Shown here piece by piece: positions 40,172 to 51,448 of a stretch of DNA of 64,000 nt. Made by a program: the position numbers and the translations under genes. Source of the stretch: Zymoseptoria tritici IPO323 (taxonomy: Eukaryota; Ascomycota; Dothideomycetes; Mycosphaerellales; Mycosphaerellaceae); contig NC_018212.1 in the NCBI RefSeq assembly GCF_000219625.1, positions 1,364,001-1,428,000 of the forward strand, read 5' to 3'. Under the pieces are notes generated by a model. That model saw nothing but the letters and a program-made list of their open reading frames with translations, was not told where the DNA came from and ran no database searches. Position 1 is the stretch's first letter; each line of letters begins with the position of its first letter.

Positions 40172-42561
40172 GCCTGCTATGTGTGGTGGATTCCCACTCG
40201 AAATTTGGGAATCGAGAGACTGTACTATATCTTTCGGTTTCACCTCCGACGACCCATCGAGAGATCCTGGTCCCCGGCACGATCGGAAGCTGCATCACTC
40301 GGCACTGCGCAGACTCGGGAGTTCTCCCAACCCCTGCGCTCGGCACGGGATACGTTGCTTTCCGGTCAAGACAAGTGCAGGTTTGACGTGTCTCAGCGGA
40401 GGACCCTGTGGTGACCATCCGTCAGCAATGTTCTTGTGCAGCTTCGAAGACCTTTGCAGAGCAATGTCGGAAAGTCACATATGTGCTATCCGCGCACTTG
40501 CTGCTATGAGATCAGTGTTGAGACTGAGAAAAAGAGATGGTTCAGGCGAGCGTCTGAACTGTGATATTGCGGCTTATATCCGTTGTATGGATTATCTCAA
40601 CAATCAGCATGCGAGTGGCGATGTGGAACTGCTGGAGTGAGGCTTTGTAGTACCAATGAAAGCCGAAGCTTGACATGTACGGCGTCCGGAACGCTGGAGG
40701 CTCCGGATATGCTCCTGGTCACAGTCCAAAAGACACGACCAGCGGAGGTCGGGTTTGGGTTTGGTTTTGTTGGCAGGGAAAGGGTGACGTCATTCCCTAC
40801 AAGGTCTGCACTCCGTCGATGTCCACATCGATGCGAATGGAACTTGGTCACTCATCTCAGGAGTGGAACAATTGAAGTCGGCCTTCGACCGTCTGCCATG
40901 AGCCTGAGTCCAAGCCGCGGCAACGGATTACTGCCATCACCCTGCCGCAGCGTGTCTTCCAGGCCATGGAGATTCCCACCGCCTGTGGTAATCGGTACGG
41001 CTGACAGCAATCTATCAGCGCCAGATGTACACCCTCGCCCTTCATTACAAAGACAAGGCAAGGTAAGGAGAGCATCCATCAACGAGCGGCATGAAGATTG
41101 TGAAGCCGGGCTTCATCTTCTGATCCTCCAGACATCTTTCACACGTCGTCCAACCATGGCCGCCGCAGCTGGAATTAACACTGCATCGACTTGTCGTTCG
41201 AAGATTTTCCAAAGTCCTCCGACTTACAATGCAGAGCTCATTGTCATGCTCGTGCTCGGCTTTCAGCATACGCATGAAGCGAAGGCCGCATCGTTACCTT
41301 GCTCCTGCTTCTTAGGACTCTCGGCGTCACATGCATCACCTCCGAGCACTATTAGGAAACGACATGGTCGGTCTACATACGCCAGCCACCATACAGAAGA
41401 TTATTGCTACCCCTTTACCTTCGAGCACTGGCAAGCGAGGGAGCCTGCCTGCCTGCCACGCGAGCCGCCACGTAGAGGGTTGATATCGCATGTAGCCTTG
41501 TCGCCCAGCTTCAATCACGCCATGCTCAATCAAAGCACGGGCAGTGACAGGAGATGCAGACTGCACATCTTGTCACGCTGCCACATGTGGAAGCGCGTGT
41601 GATGCTCATCGACGTGGCATGCTGAGGAGAGGACAAACGAGCGGCGGTTCCGGTCACGCCACGCTGGAATCGGAGTCGCCGACGCAGGCGCCTTGTACAA
41701 TTAGACTTCTCAAAGATGCTAGATGGGCGGTGCGCAGCCCAGCACCAAACAGCTGCAATATCGTCGCTCTGCTCAGATGGGCTGATCGCTAGCCTTATCT
41801 CTGGGCCTTGCCACCGGACTGGATCTCCTATGGCGTCAGCGACGAGAAGCAGCGGGTGCGAGAGCAAGAGATTACCTTGTTGGAGCGTGGAGGTTTCATC
41901 GGATGGCCTCTCTCCCGAGCACTCATGGTAGCTCGCCTGCTCGCGGACAGTGTTTGCGAGAAGCGAGCATGACCAAGATCTTTGCCAATTCGAGAGCTTG
42001 GAGGTCTGGACTCTGAGGTGCTCATTGGCAGCGGTACGATCGTCCATCGTAATGATTGCGTGGCTCGTACCATTGACTCCTATGGCACGAGCGTGTACGC
42101 ATGAAGCTCAACACGATGCTTCGATCGGCAATACCCGCCCGTCCAAGAAGCCAAAGTCCTCGTGCGATTCATTTCCTGAATAGGAAAGCGGCCGAGCTCG
42201 CACGAGTCGTTGCATCAAGCTTCAACGTCGCCTCCGCTTTGGGTTCGAAGCTACATGCACGTAGCGCTAAAGTCATTTTCAGCTTATGCTGTCTCGCGTG
42301 GCTTTCGGGAGGTTCGATGGCGCCCAAGCTGGCATTTTCGGCCCCATCGTCCGGGCAGACTGTTGTAGTGTCTCCCGCAGCTCCAGATTTCTGCTGCGCT
42401 CTGACACTGTATCGCGCTTGCGACTGCAGCCTGGATACATTTAACGTGTGAGCTTTCGACACCTACGATGTGCACGACCTCGTGCGATCGATCTGCATGC
42501 TTCGTATCATAAGGAAAGCTCGGTGTATGCTCTACGGAAAGAGTGCACATTATATGGTCCA
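40172..42561. other. 2.4 kb intergenic, no gene supported
   Basis: Long open frames exist on both strands (for example 339 codons at 40583-41602) but have mixed composition, no domain and competing frames opposite. Nothing beyond ordinary non-coding DNA could be supported. Confidence 0.35.
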
Positions 42562-43623
42562 TTATGGGTAACTCTTGATTCTGTCCCGACCTATAGCGTT
42601 GCCTTCCATCTTCCATTTCAATGACAGTGCAAGATCTCGCAAGTCTTTCTCTGGGCCGGGACTCCACCACTTCGTATGCAGACTCTTAGCGCCCTTCCTC
42701 CAATCGTTCATGGTTGCCCAGTTGACATTCCAAGTCGGATCCAGCTGCTGCCATGGCATATTTCCCTTGCGTCGATGGACGTAGTTCCACAGGTTTTGCT
42801 CCGGGTAATTGGGATCGAACTTCCCCTCTGCTTTTTCCGCCACAGTGAGATAGTGCTTGAATAGCACGAGGCAAGGCCGAAAGAGGACAAACCCAGCATT
42901 GCAATTGCTGCCTCGTCGAGGTGGGTATGGATGGTCGAAGCCACCTTGGCCAGACACGGAGGCGTACGCAAAGTCCGATGGCTGAGCACCCTCCTCTGGC
43001 GGTGCATTTTCAGGGTTCGAAGCAGTCTTCTGCAACCGGGCAGCCGGATCGTCGAAAATGCCGTCCATACGTTGGACGATCAGCGTGTCCGAGTCGAAGA
43101 AGACGACGCGCTCGTACTGGGTCAGAGTGAAAAGGTAAAACTTGGACAGAACGTCCCGCCAGCGCTCACGGCCAGGGCGGATCCAGTCCCACGAGAGCCT
43201 GCTAACAGGAATGACTGTTACACCATCCATTTCGAGACGGGTTCTTTTCGACTGGCGAACCTCTTCCGTCACTAAGACCAGGAACGGGATTGAAGTATTG
43301 GTCCTCGTGCTGGGATCATGAAGCAAGGAGTATGCGAGGATGCGGGTTGCGACGAAATAGTTGTCCTCGTCGTCATTGTCGCTTGCCTTTTCTGGCGCGG
43401 CCAAGAATCCGACGTAAGCATACTTATGTTTAGGTAGGCGAAGTCCAGAAAGATCTGTGGTTGATGGACCATCTGTGTTGATATATCCAGTCGACGGTCT
43501 TAGCCAGACCCAGCAGCACAAGAGTGCCAGTGCCATCGTAGCGATGAGGAGTCGATGACTATGACGGGATGCCCATCTTCCGTTCGATTGTTGCCATTGG
43601 GGCACAAGGCCGCGTGCAAGCAT
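42562..43623 (-). CDS. GT8-like type II membrane glycosyltransferase
   Basis: An uninterrupted frame of 353 residues from the ATG at 43623; an in-frame ATG at 43695 would add 24 residues. A short basic N-terminus is followed by a single membrane segment (LLIATMALALLCCWVWL, about residues 26-43), the plan of a Golgi type II enzyme. The catalytic part shows KYAYVGFLA, LSKFYLFTLTQYERVVFFDSDTLI with the metal-binding DSD, and CNAGFVLFRP, LWNYVHRRK and DPTWNVNW, as in glycogenin/GlcNAc-transferase-like GT8 proteins. The donor sugar cannot be read. It begins a run of glycan genes that includes GT34, Stealth and GT25 members, so a joint role in wall or secreted glycans is likely. Confidence 0.88.
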   Translation of the reverse strand: MLARGLVPQWQQSNGRWASRHSHRLLIATMALALLCCWVWLRPSTGYINTDGPSTTDLSGLRLPKHKYAYVGFLAAPEKASDNDDEDNYFVATRILAYSLLHDPSTRTNTSIPFLVLVTEEVRQSKRTRLEMDGVTVIPVSRLSWDWIRPGRERWRDVLSKFYLFTLTQYERVVFFDSDTLIVQRMDGIFDDPAARLQKTASNPENAPPEEGAQPSDFAYASVSGQGGFDHPYPPRRGSNCNAGFVLFRPCLVLFKHYLTVAEKAEGKFDPNYPEQNLWNYVHRRKGNMPWQQLDPTWNVNWATMNDWRKGAKSLHTKWWSPGPEKDLRDLALSLKWKMEGNAIGRDRIKSYP

Positions 43624-44709
43624 TGTATCGCCTGTATAGGTGTAGATGGGGTTCAACTGGAAGTGCGGAAGTGAAGTCTGGATAACCCAGCACATTGGAG
43701 CTCAAGCTGGAACACAACAGTACCGTAGTGGTACGGTAAATCCATGAGAATGTCTAGGCCACCAATGGCCCGAGAACAGGATAGACGATCGAGGGGAACA
43801 AGAAAGGCCTGGCCGGTCATCGGCGAGCGCAAATTGCACACATGTCTCTTCGGGCTCCGTGGAACGATGAGGTGGCGCTACCTGGCCCGCATACGATAGG
43901 ACGTACCTCCCCTCCTGGCGCTCAATCTAGCCCTGAAAGTCGAAATTGCCGAGAGTACTTCGGGCGGGCTGACTATCACTTCAGGCAATAGAGGCTCACG
44001 AGAGCTCACCAAGATGGGAGTGATCAGATCCATGTGCGCAGAAGATGCGCCACGCTTTGTGACGAGCTGAGGACTAGAGCTACGGTAGTGGTCCGCTCGC
44101 GCTAGCAGAAACCTTCCTGACCCCCCTTTCATCATTTAGACTTCAGGTGTGTCCGCTCGCCTTTCTGCATACCACGGACGGATTGTCGCTTCCAACCGAA
44201 CAGGGCTGCACGTCGCCAGGAGAATGGATGGTGCATTTCCGTGGCGGCACTCTAATGTTACTTCGCCGGGTCAAGCCGAAGATGCTTTCCTGATTTGCGA
44301 TAGAGAGAGATCAGCGTGAAATCAGATCAGATGCCTCTCCATCAATCATGGCCGAGATCTTCCTGAATGTCCCACGCTACATTCCGAGCCGCACTCTTCT
44401 ATACATACAGGAACACTTTGGCGAAGCTGTTAAGGGGCGTATTGTGACGGGAAGACCGCGAGACAGCTATCAGCACTGCCGACTGTCTGCGCATGTGCCC
44501 TCAGGTTCCTGGCAAGACCTCACCAAGACCGATCACTATTGTCAACCAGCGACCAGCTTCGTCGAGACGCACAACTCCCGTCGGTAACATACGATATCAC
44601 CATAACCTTCGACGCACAATGCCGTCCTTCACTGGTACCCAGGATCTCGTGAGCGTCTTCGATTCGCTTAATGTGAACGACTTGGCTGTGAATCGCTCTT
44701 ACTGACCTC
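43624..44709. other. intergenic
   Basis: Promoter of the GT8-like gene and 3' flank of the GT34 gene. A repeated GTCCGCTCGC motif (near 44090 and 44151) is the only pattern noticed. Frame 44348-44587 is not supported. Confidence 0.35.
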
Positions 44710-46059
44710 TCAGCTGCCACTTTCGAACCCTTCCCCGCCTGCGTCCGACGTAAGCGAAGTTCTGTCATCCTCCCCAGCAAGGCTGTCTTCGGCCCCATCC
44801 GCTGAGGTCATCTCCGCAGTCGTTGCCTTTTGCGAGCCGCCTCTCGGTGTAGACTTCACGGGCTTGTCCCATTCACGCTTCTCCTTAGCTAGCTTCCAAA
44901 ACAGTGCGATCTCCGCTGGTAGTCTGGTCTCACGCAGGGGCATCCGCCAGCCCATGCTGTTGTTCGCAGCTATGGCCAAGTAGGTAGGAATAAGATGCTT
45001 CACTTTTTTGCCTGCAAAGTGCAATTGCAGATCACCGGCCTTGATGGTATTCTCCGGAACTTTTGCGTTCTTAATCAGTAGCTCCCGATCGTTGCGGGGA
45101 CCACGATATGCGTTGAACCATCTCTGCGGAACGTATATTGTGTTGTTGACATATTTGTTCTGCGCAATTCGCATCAGTCAGCTGCATACGCTCAGCAGAT
45201 CGCAATTGCAACTCACATCCAGGGTGACGACCTCTTGAGCAGACTGATCGCTGTACTTGAGCTTCAAATCTGGTTTGTATCCATGAAGCGCGATGGTGTC
45301 CACTAAGTAGTCCACGGCCCACTCATTGACCCGCAGAAAGAAGGATCCAGTGTTCAAGCCGTGATGGTCATTTGTGAGTACAACGTTGATATGCGAAAAT
45401 CCCTCCTCTGGTGGCAGAAATATGTCCAGGGGCACATTGGGATTCATGACAACAATGTCGAGGTCGAACCAGCTGAATATCTCAGTTTCCAAACTCAAAC
45501 TTTAGTCTCAAATGACTTACAAGAGCCATTTCATGCGCTTTTCTTCGGGCTTCACAAGCTCACTCAGAACTAGCATGAGCATGTAGGACAGCTTGGACCA
45601 CATGCCGTGCATGATCTTTCTGTTCAAAACGTGCATGGAGTGACCGTTCAATTTCGCATGTTCCTCGTGAGTCCTTAGGATTGCCTGGTTTTCTTCGAGT
45701 TCTGCCCACGCCCCGTACAGCATCGTGACTTTGCCAATGGCAGTACTTTGCGATGGCTCGGTGCCTAAGCTGCTGTCCACCACAGCGACTTGCTTTTCTA
45801 TCGACACGCCAGCTAGGCTCGTTGCATTGCTATCGTCTGTCTGCGAGATTTCTGTGCGCGATATAGTCGACTCATGCTGGGCGCCGGCAACGGCAACGCA
45901 GCGTGCCAGAACCCGCCTCGTGGAGATATATTCGATGGTAGTGTAGATGGCAAAAATTCCAATAAGCGCCAGCAAGACCGCTCGCTGCACAACGTGGCTT
46001 CCCATGGCTGGTTTTCTTCTTCGTAGAGCTCGAGACTGAAGGAATTGGCAGGTAGACAT
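44710..46059 (-). CDS. GT34 (GMA12/MNN10-type) glycosyltransferase
   Basis: Exons 46059-45521, 45472-45217 and 45159-44710 encode 414 residues. The first intron must end at TTCAG to give MKWLFWFDLDIVVMNP, the family's DxD block; the second is phase 0. A membrane segment at about residues 24-42 (AVLLALIGIFAIYTTIEYI) makes a type II topology. Other family landmarks are VTMLYGAW, HAKLNGHSMHVLN, GMWSKLSYMLMLVL and NDHHGLNTGSFFLRV. GT34 fungal enzymes are alpha-1,2-galactosyl- or alpha-1,6-mannosyltransferases in the Golgi. The C-terminal 60 residues are charged and disordered. An internal ATG (residue 19) is an alternative start. Confidence 0.9.
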
Positions 46060-46600
46060 TACTGGCGCACGATGGTATAGATTTCATCATGGCACATGCC
46101 GGAGGCCAGAGCAGCGCTAGAATGTGCGTGGGTGTGCCGTCGAGTGTATGCTGTTTATCATCGTCTGGCCGCCCATGACGAGCTCTCGGCCGGATCATTC
46201 ATCATTCACGCCGTCATGCGCGGCCAATACTAGTAGACGACATGAGCATGGACTTTCTCGGAGAAAGATTTGCCGCTGCGAAAGGCCCCCAACACCCTGA
46301 TATTCACTAAGCTCTGTTGGGAAGGCGGTCGGGCTTGAACTCTACACAATTAACCTTCTGCGCCCGATCCCCAGGTCCAATATCGACGAACTCTCAAACG
46401 CCCGAGGAGGACGCTACCTGGATTAGGTCCACGCGAATCGCGATTGTACTCGCGCGATGTCTTGTTGCTCATCACGACGGGAAGGTGTTGCAAATCACCA
46501 CGAGCCGTGTCGATATCAGCAAATCGCTCGCGACGATTGGACCTTGCAGGATCCAGCGATCTTTACCATTCTTGGGTATGACGAGCTTGTTCTGGCCTTC
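46060..46600. other. intergenic
   Basis: Promoter of the GT34 gene, ending at the left end of the mariner-like remnant. No other feature was seen. Confidence 0.35.
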
Positions 46601-47893
46601 GGAGGTGCTAAAGTTTAGTTCTTGGCGTTTCTCACTACCCCTCCAATCCTCCACCTCTTACCTTATTTTGGTAATAACTCGAGGAATTAAAGAGATACAG
46701 ACAAGCTAATCGATCTATGTTCATAGCATAGCTCTAAAGAAGGTGTATGTGACTTCTTGACCGCATTAGGGCATTGCAGCGTAACTAATTAACTAAATTG
46801 CTTGTCGTTGTATGTATTCTTATATCTAACACTTATGCACCGGTTACTACGTTCCTTGTAGCCTATAAGGCTCGCGCGCTTCTTTACTATTGCGTTTATA
46901 CGTATGCTTTGCTATGTCGATTTAAGGCGGTCGTTAGCTTGTTGTTTAGTAGCCTTTAAGGCTAATTTAATACTATAGCTAAAGGTAGCTAGCATCTTAG
47001 TTTAATTATCGAACAGCGTCTTAATTAGAGCTAGATCTACTCTTAACTTCCTATATATAGATCGGTCGCGTAATAGATATGTCTTCGCCGTAGGTAGCGC
47101 ACTAGACTTCTCGTAAGAAGCGAATCGGTTATTTAGTGTTATAGGGTGTCGAGCCGCGCGGAACGGTTACTCGCTTGTTGCTAGATCCTCTAAACTTAAA
47201 GGACTTCTCGTCGTAATAGATAATAATACAGTTAGTGTAGTAGTAGATCTGTAGCTTATTACGACAGTATAGCTCTCGGAGCCTTAAGTGCTTATCTGTC
47301 AGCTAATTCTTTATAAGAGCGCGATTCCTTAAAAGATCTACCCTCTACTTAGGCCGTAGATCTGCCTCGTAGTAAGCCTTGTCGTAAAGGATATAGAACA
47401 CCTACTTCTTCGTCGGTGTCCTTAGGTTTGTATCTAGCTTACTAAGAGCCTTGCGCTTCCTTACTTCCTATAGACATGCTATATACTAGCTCTTAGTCGA
47501 ATGTTAAGTCGCTGCGTAGCGCACCGCGATGCTAAGGGCGTCTCCTAGCTTAGAAAGTCGCGGACGACCTAAACGAGGAAGGTTATCGATGTTGTCGAGC
47601 AGATCGAGTAGGTTAAGGGTCGGTAAACGCGTGCGAACGCGTTCGATTAGGCGTTAAATAGCAATAGGCTCTCGAGTAAGCTTACTAGCGATAAGCTTAA
47701 TATCGAGCTCTTGCTCGAAGAATATGTACATAGCGACCGCTCTACATTTAAGAGGGATGCTCGGCGGTGCTATAGCAATTTGAATAGAGTGATTTGGTTG
47801 AGTAGTTGTTGTATAATTAATTAATAAAGTATTGTTGTTGCTCAAAGTCGCGTTGTCAATAAACGCTAAGAACTAAACTTTCGCACCCTCTAA
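46601..47893 (-). mobile_element. Tc1/mariner-like remnant, RIP-like mutated
   Basis: Imperfect inverted ends of about 30 bp, sharing AAAGTTTAGTTCTT and GCGTTT, stand at 46601-46630 and, inverted, at 47861-47893, giving an element of 1.29 kb, the normal size of this class. Inside, AT-rich DNA reads on the minus strand as a broken protein starting MSNNNTLLINYTTTTQ at 47845, with a helix-turn-helix-like start (LDIKLIASKLTREPI) and later YYDEKSF, all interrupted by TAA/TAG codons. CA and TG are scarce, as after RIP. Assignment to Tc1/mariner rests on size, ends and this weak protein pattern. A clear TA target duplication was not resolved at the left end. Confidence 0.55.
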
Positions 47894-48303
47894 GGGGTTG
47901 CGGTACTACTTTTCACATTCTATGTACATGCTCTTGTGCAGATTTGCCACGTCAGGGGCAATGCGTTGTAGACGTGAGATTAGACGAGTAGCTTCCGAGC
48001 TCCGATCAACACCAGCCGCGACATAAGACAGCAACACATCAATATCACTGAGACGAGTGCTGGGCGATCAGAAAGTATTGTAGATTAAGGCCGAGCACGC
48101 ACGCGGTGTCTAAAAATGATATTGAGAACGAAGAAAGACGACTGAAAAAGACGACCGACACGCGCTGGTAGATCTCGTGAAAGGGACAATGCTCACCCAC
48201 TAGCTGTAAATTTGTGATCGTTGGACAGAAGATGTTATCACCAGTGCGCAACCCCGTCCCGTCAGAAGCGTATGAAATAGTGCCAGTTGTAAAATGTTGA
48301 GAA
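47894..48303. other. intergenic
   Basis: 3' flank of the Thr/Ser-rich secreted protein gene. No feature could be supported. Confidence 0.35.
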
Positions 48304-49431
48304 TTACTTTTCCCAGAACAACAAGCCGCCGCGCTTTGCAAGCTTGCCCCGTGGCTTCTCCAGACCTTCTCGTTTGAACATTTTGTAAGACTGCGCCGGT
48401 GCGTGGTAAGCAGTCGAAGCTGGATGATCGAAGTAGAGGTCACCGGATGGATCGTCTGACGGTTCCGGATCGTACGAGTCCGTAGACGTTTCCTCTGTCC
48501 CCGAGGACGTCGTCGCCTGGGCTTTGGTCGTTGTACACGGAGTAGTCGTGGGTTGGGGAACCGATGGAGTTATCTCCGTCGTGCTCGGATAGGCTGGGGC
48601 ATTCGGGTTCGTTGGTCCGCCAGCAGACAGGGATGAGGACTGGTATGGTGGAGCTCCCGGTCCTGAAGGCGTTGCGGTAGGCATGGCCGCGTGAGTTGAC
48701 GCTGGCTGAGGACTGATCGTCGTAGCCGTGGGACAGTATGTATGCGTGATGGTCGAGGTCTGCGTCTTTCCTTTGTGCGTGTATGTCTGTGGGTACGCAA
48801 TCCAAGTCTCTTGAAAGGTGGTGCAGTGCTCATTGGCACAAGAAACCACTGCCATTCTTTGAGTCAGGGCACCGTTCTTGTCGGGACCGCAATCGGTACA
48901 CAGGCCGCTTCCACGATAGTTCGGAACGGCAATTGGACCCAGTGACTTGTATTTGCACGCCCTCTGGACGTCGACGGTAGTATAGGCAGTCTTGGTGGAT
49001 GTACGACGGACAGTCTTCGCCTGAGGGCGGCCTGTTACTGTTGTGACTTCGGTCACGAGGCGGATCTCCTTGTAAAGTTTCGTCTGGGTATAATGTTCGT
49101 GCCTGAATGTGACCGGCTGTTGCGTCGATGTAATCAACGTCTTGGCCACCTTGCTGTTGCTATACGTTGGAATGCTCGTTGACACCCATGCATAAGAGCT
49201 GCAGGAAGGTGTCTGCTTGATCTTCGTCATGTGATGATGTGTAATTGTCGTTGTCGAAGGCTTGCATGTTGACACAGTTTGGTATTGGTGCGTGACTGTG
49301 ATTTTCCTCGGGGCAATCTTTGCTGGACATGATGGGCAAGGAGTGACGGTTCCCAGGTTCGTAGCAGCGGTTGATGCGAATAGTGTACACAGTAGAGCAA
49401 ACACCCACAGTCGTTCTCGTGCATCCGCCAT
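48304..49431 (-). CDS. secreted Thr/Ser-rich protein with dibasic sites
   Basis: A single frame of 375 residues from the ATG at 49431; the frame extends upstream but the signal peptide starts here (residues 1-22, LWVFALLCTLFASTAA). The mature protein is rich in Thr, Ser and Pro, with several TxT repeats (TVTHQYQTV, TTTITHHH, TSTITHTYC) and about a dozen cysteines in the first 250 residues. A low-complexity, probably O-glycosylated stretch follows (250-330). The tail has two Lys-Arg pairs, near MFKR and LAKR, leaving a short C-terminal peptide GGLLFWEK; such sites suit Kex2 cleavage. No GPI signal is seen. No named family is recognised. It lies among glycan genes and is probably wall-associated or secreted. 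Confidence 0.8.
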   Translation of the reverse strand: MADARERLWVFALLCTLFASTAATNLGTVTPCPSCPAKIAPRKITVTHQYQTVSTCKPSTTTITHHHMTKIKQTPSCSSYAWVSTSIPTYSNSKVAKTLITSTQQPVTFRHEHYTQTKLYKEIRLVTEVTTVTGRPQAKTVRRTSTKTAYTTVDVQRACKYKSLGPIAVPNYRGSGLCTDCGPDKNGALTQRMAVVSCANEHCTTFQETWIAYPQTYTHKGKTQTSTITHTYCPTATTISPQPASTHAAMPTATPSGPGAPPYQSSSLSAGGPTNPNAPAYPSTTEITPSVPQPTTTPCTTTKAQATTSSGTEETSTDSYDPEPSDDPSGDLYFDHPASTAYHAPAQSYKMFKREGLEKPRGKLAKRGGLLFWEK

Positions 49432-51448
49432 CGTTACGGCAGCACCGAAAAGTGCTCGGCGTGTTCTTTCGACGCAGAGAAGCACAGCCGTACCGAGGTG
49501 TAGAAAGAAAATTGAGCGAGTGGATAAAAGATGATCGAAAGAGACTCGAAGAGAGCCCAAGGGACTGTGTCCAAGGTCCCGTGAGTGCAAGGAGCAGGGC
49601 AACGATGTGCGGACCGCGATAAGAACGGTGAGACGTACAAACTCACATACCGCAAACGCTCAACACTCGAACAACTCTGCACGGAGAGATCCCCTCGGGA
49701 GGCGTGGACTGCTGCTCGGTCTATTGGACGTGTGGCTTAGGCTGATCGTGGCCATAGCTGAGTTGACACTCATCATCATGCAACTCTGCTAAGGGACGTA
49801 TCGCTTCGGTATCTCACGCGATGTTCGGCCACTGCCAAGGATGGGCAACAACAAGCCCGGCTGATTTAATCGTACAAGTCTGAGTGGCCATCTTGGACTC
49901 ATACCAGAGAGATTTGGATCAGCCCATCATCCGAGTTGTCTGGGCTCTGCCCGCGTGGGCTAGCCTCAGTAGCCTTGCCGTGCACATGTATGGACCTGAG
50001 TCGCCGTCGAGCTGAGCACGCGAGCTGCTGCTCGTTCTGGCTAGGTTCGGTGCTGTTCGACGCACGGATGTGCAGCTAGTGAGATGATGAATCCCAGCAC
50101 ACTGTGTAGCGCAGCTCTTGGGGAAGCAATGCTCCGAGACGGCGGCATCTGGGCTCCTTGTAGAGCATTCTTGCAAGATGTACGTCCCGCGGTGATGGGC
50201 AATCTGGTCTAGTCCACGTAAGCACCGAGTATACATCGAGGGAGATGCTCACTGGTGCTATTCCTGCAGCCTTGCTCGATCTCGCGTGCGCTGGCTCAGG
50301 GCGTGGTGTGTCCTCGCTGTTCGGAGACGCCGCCATGAACACGCCATACCCGAAAAAATTCTGTCGGTCTCGTGGAGGGTTCCAACTTCATGTATTTTCC
50401 GGAGGAAAACTAGTGGGTATGCGCAGTGCGTCCATCGACTGAGACAGAACTGATCTTGCAGTGCTGTCAGAGCTTGCTGAGGACGCTGTCGTTGCCCAGG
50501 ACTTGGACGCATTCCTCGTTCCAGTTTGTGTGCTGTGCTTGCGAAGGTTGATCGCGACCCGTGTCGCCAAGATGATGATGCAGTCCCATTTCAGTTCACG
50601 CTAGCGCGAGCTTAAAAGCACATCTCGCGCCCGTCGACTTTAGAGTTCAGCTCCCAGTTGATCTTGGCAAATGGAGGCAGATCTGAAGATGGTCGAGACT
50701 CAAGGGGGCTTTGCCGACTCAAAAGTACCGGGCACCGCCGACAAACTGTCCCCACCGCTCTCGTGTCATGTATCCACAGAACTCAATCTTAAAGACGGAA
50801 CTCAAACCCAGTTGCTGGGATCGCGATCTCTGGGGCCCCAGTCTCGACCCTGGCTCGCTTATCAGCCCTGCAAAGCGGCACGGACATTGAGAACTTCCAG
50901 CCGCACGGTCAGCATGTGCCTCCCGGGGGTCTCCATCCGACTTCGTGACGGTATTGGTGCATGCCTAAGCGCTAGCTATGGCTGGCTGGGCCACATTACA
51001 CTCACAGCAAGGCTGAGCTTGCGATTAGCACATGGGAAACTCTCCACGCCGCGAGATGAGTGGGTGGCGGCATGTCCGCGAGAAATTGTCATCGCTCATT
51101 GCATGCAGCGCTGCGCACGACAATTTCCTGTCGTGGCAATGCGTCATGTGTCAAATCAACGGGCCCACAGCGAAGTCTCTAGATCTTATGCGCGCTGCCG
51201 TGAAAGCGTGGTTCGGTGCCTCGGATATGCAACGTGCCTGCATTCGCCAAAAGACCGCGGTGGAACCGCCGAGCGTCGGCGATGAGGCCATAGTCGTCAG
51301 CAAATCGCACAAGAGTCCTGTTGGTAGACCTCGATTCGAATATCTGTTCAAACAGCCGATGAGTTGCGATCCCGGCTCTGAGGTTCGTGCAACAATCAAC
51401 AGATATTCCTGTGGCCACTCTTTGCACCTCCGTTCGGCGGCATGAGCC
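49432..51448. other. 2.0 kb intergenic
   Basis: Divergent promoters of the secreted Thr/Ser-rich protein and the Stealth gene. Frames such as 50671-51285 have no domain and no coding bias, so nothing is annotated. Confidence 0.35.

Noticed and set aside
40583..41602. 339-codon plus-strand frame
   Set aside because: Mixed composition with no motif, and open frames opposite; no intron or start-context support.
50671..51285. 204-codon plus-strand frame
   Set aside because: No signal peptide, domain or codon bias; intergenic.
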